From Canna indica (lineage: Eukaryota > Streptophyta > Magnoliopsida > Zingiberales > Cannaceae), in contig CP136896.1 in NCBI GenBank assembly GCA_034359265.1, positions 34,710,001-34,774,000 of the forward strand: a DNA stretch of 64,000 bases. The letters are read 5' to 3'. Below, one piece after another: positions 62,401 to 64,000 of the stretch (within the stretch, counting starts at the first letter, position 1; every line of letters begins with the position of its first letter). The notes under the pieces are model-generated. The model saw only the letters and a list, made by a program, of their open reading frames with translations. It was not told the DNA's origin and made no database searches. The translations under genes were made by a program, and so were the position numbers.

Positions 62401-64000
62401 GCGTTTCGAGCCGATACCCCGAAGTTCAATCAGTCTGCTTCGTTCAAGATTCTATTCGAAAAATAGTGCAATTCTGTGCATTAGTCTGTTGAGAATAACT
62501 CTATTAACAACTTCTCCCATCGCAGTGAATGTTCTGGAGTCGCTCGGTACTCAGATTACTGGGCGTTTCGAGCCGATACCCCGAAGTTCAATCAGTCGGC
62601 CTCGTTCAAAATCAATTTGAAAAATCGTGCAATTCTTTGCATTAGTCTGTCAAAAATAACTCGATTAACAACTTCTCCCATCACAGTGAATGTTCTGGAG
62701 TCGCTCGGGACTCAGATTACAGGGCGTTTCGAGCCGATACCCCGAAGTTCAATCAGTCTGCTTCGTTCAAGATTCTATTCGAAAAATAGTGCAATTCTGT
62801 GCATTAGTCTGTCGAGAATAACTCGATTAACAACTTCTCCCATCGCAGTGAATGTTCTGGAGTCGCTCGGTACTCAGATTACTGGGCGTTTCAAGCCGAT
62901 ACCCCGAAGTTCAATCAGTCGGCTTCGTTCAAAATCAATTCGAAAAATCATGCAATTATGTGCATTAGTCTGTCAAAAATAACTCGATTAACAACTTCTC
63001 CCATCGCAGTGAATGTTCTGGAGTCGCTCGGTACTCAGATTACTGGGCGTTTCGAGCTGATACCCCGAAGTTCAATCAGTCGACATCGTTCAAGATCTAT
63101 TCGAAAAATCATGCAATTCTTTGCATTAGTCTGTCAAAAATAACTCGATTAACAACTTCTCCCATCACAGTGAATGTTCTGGAGTCGCTCGGGACTCAGA
63201 TTACAGGGCGTTTCGAGCCGATACCCCGAAGTTCAATCAGTCTGCTTCGTTCAAGATTCTATTCGAAAAATAGTGCAATTCTGTGCATTAGTCTGTTGAG
63301 AATAACTCGATTAACAACTTCTCCCATCGCAGTGAATGTTCTGGAGTCGCTCGGTACTCAGATTACTGTGCGTTTCGAGCCGATACCCCGAAGTTCAATC
63401 AGTCGGCCTCGTTCAAAATCTATTCGAAAAATCATGCAATTCTTTGCATTAGTCTGTCAAAAATAACTCGATTAACAACTTCTCCCATCATAGTTAATGT
63501 TCTGGAGTCGCTCGGGACTCAGATTACAGGGCGTTTCGAGCCGATACCCCGAAGTTCAATCAGTTGGCTTCGTTCAAGATTCTATTCGAAAAATCGTGCA
63601 ATTCTGTGCATTAGTCTGTCAAAAATAACTCGATTAACAACTTCTCCCATCGCAGTGAATGTTCTGGAGTCGCTCGGTACTCAGATTACTGGGCGTTTCA
63701 AGCCGATACCCCGAAGTTCAATCAGTCGGCTTCGTTCAAAATCAATTCGAAAAATCATGCAATTATGTGCATTAGTCTGTCAAAAATAACTCGATTAACA
63801 ACTTCTCCCATCGCAGTGAATGTTCTGGAGTCGCTCGGTACTCAGATTACTGGGCGTTTCGAGCTGATACCCCGAAGTTCAATCAGTCGACATCGTTCAA
63901 GATCTATTCGAAAAATCATGCAATTCTTTGCATTAGTCTGTCAAAAATAACTCGATTAACAACTTCTCCCATCACAGTGAATGTTCTGGAGTCGCTCGGG
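59402..64000 (+). repeat. HOR family 6: 11-mer (1,775 bp) of alternating 6-mer and 5-mer blocks
   Basis: The catgcaattatg monomer starts at 59,402, 60,370, 61,177, 62,145, 62,952 and 63,759, giving intervals of 968, 807, 968, 807 and 807 bp (6, 5, 6, 5 and 5 monomers). The 6+5 pair is a 1,775-bp, 11-monomer unit seen about twice. The fifth interval departs from the alternation: a monomer with catcatagttaatg and cagttggc appears near 63,490-63,550. Private changes include attagaaaaatcg near 60,035 and aataactctatt near 62,497. Confidence 0.84.
63920..64000 (+). repeat. Partial last monomer cut by the window end
   Basis: The final 81 bases begin a new monomer (gcaattctttgc, cacagtgaatg, gtcgctcggg) that runs off the window. 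The array therefore continues to the right. Confidence 0.95.

Larger units (their letters stand above)
1..64000 (+). repeat. Satellite DNA array, ~161-bp monomer, head to tail, window-spanning
   Basis: The same 161/162-bp sequence recurs without a break from the first to the last base, always in one orientation. Counting each monomer from the motif gcaatt, starts fall at 1, 163, 324, 485, 646, 807, 969, 1130, 1291, 1453, 1614 and so on to 63,920. The arithmetic fits 396 complete monomers with a net 163 bases above 396 x 161, so about 40% are of the 162-bp class. No unique sequence longer than a few bases interrupts it. Satellites of this size with multi-monomer units are typical of eukaryotic centromeres and pericentromeric heterochromatin; that location is inferred, not seen. 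The strand label is arbitrary. The array extends past both window edges. Confidence 0.97.

Noticed and set aside
58..63950. Many open reading frames of 60-260 codons on both strands
   Set aside because: All translate the same satellite monomer. Plus-strand frames follow from the 162-bp length being a multiple of three, minus-strand frames are their shadows, starts are mostly GTG/TTG without promoter or binding-site context, and substitutions show no sign of sparing one reading frame.
1..64000. CRISPR array
   Set aside because: Repeats are 161-162 bp and directly adjacent with no unique spacers; CRISPR repeats are about 23-50 bp, alternate with unique spacers of similar length and have adjacent cas genes.
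1..64000. Bacterial repeat protein gene (for example a giant adhesin)
   Set aside because: No continuous frame survives because most units are 161 bp, and stops recur throughout. A coding repeat would keep multiples of three.
1..64000. rDNA, 5S or tRNA gene cluster
   Set aside because: I see no A/B box pairs in tRNA arrangement, no tRNA-like clover folds, and no recognisable 5S or large rRNA segments in the monomer.
1..64000. Human or primate alpha satellite (171 bp)
   Set aside because: Monomer length and sequence differ, and the CENP-B box is at best partial. Only the HOR logic is similar.
1..64000. Sequence artefact (rolling-circle or simulated repeat)
   Set aside because: Rare substitutions and indels are shared between specific distant units in consistent order, as expected of real array evolution; a technical concatemer would repeat one unit exactly. 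Local misassembly of near-identical units (for example 53,576-58,419) cannot be excluded.

Overview
The whole 64,000-base window is one uninterrupted, head-to-tail tandem array of a roughly 161-bp satellite monomer. It enters and leaves the window in mid-array, so no flanking unique DNA is visible. I see no protein-coding gene, RNA gene, transposon, CRISPR array, origin or inverted segment. Dividing the window by the two observed monomer lengths (161 and 162 bp) gives 396 complete monomers from base 1 to 63,919, plus an 81-base partial copy at the right end. Monomers are about 43% G+C and carry roughly 9-12 CpG sites each.

This is eukaryotic DNA of the centromeric or pericentromeric satellite kind. 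The reasons are a nucleosome-scale monomer, array length, and organisation into higher-order repeats (HORs): neighbouring monomers differ by about 10%, while copies of a multi-monomer unit thousands of bases apart differ by well under 1%. I cannot name the species or a described satellite family from the sequence alone. A plant, insect or other animal is possible.

Layout. 1-3,780: two complete copies and one partial copy of a 10-monomer, 1,613-bp HOR. 3,780-8,600: mosaic of rearranged monomers with 7-mer (1,130-bp) offsets. 8,610-16,200: a second 10-mer HOR family, also 1,613 bp, with a third copy shortened by exactly one monomer and local 6-mer (968-bp) duplications. 16,900-19,900: a 9-mer (1,452-bp) duplication related to the left-end HOR. 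19,900-32,300: interleaved long-range copies of earlier blocks (offsets 6,131/6,132, 5,164, 15,006 and 9,199 bp) and 11-mer (1,775-bp) tandems. 32,560-34,820: 7-mer tandem. 35,700-46,950: 9-, 11-, 11- and 8-mer versions of one HOR, marked by a CCCGGG variant. 46,950-58,420: three 15-mer (2,422-bp) units enclosing a 12-mer (1,939-bp) tandem. 58,420-64,000: an 11-mer (1,775 bp) built of alternating 6-mer and 5-mer blocks.

Nothing here works as a gene set. Open reading frames exist only because the 162-bp monomer is a multiple of three and lacks an in-frame stop; the 161-bp monomer breaks the frame. The points most worth a second look are the nested and quantised HOR architecture, three short dyad symmetries (two of which rarely share a monomer), the high CpG content with variants resembling CpG decay, and a gradient towards apparently very recent amplification in the right half.
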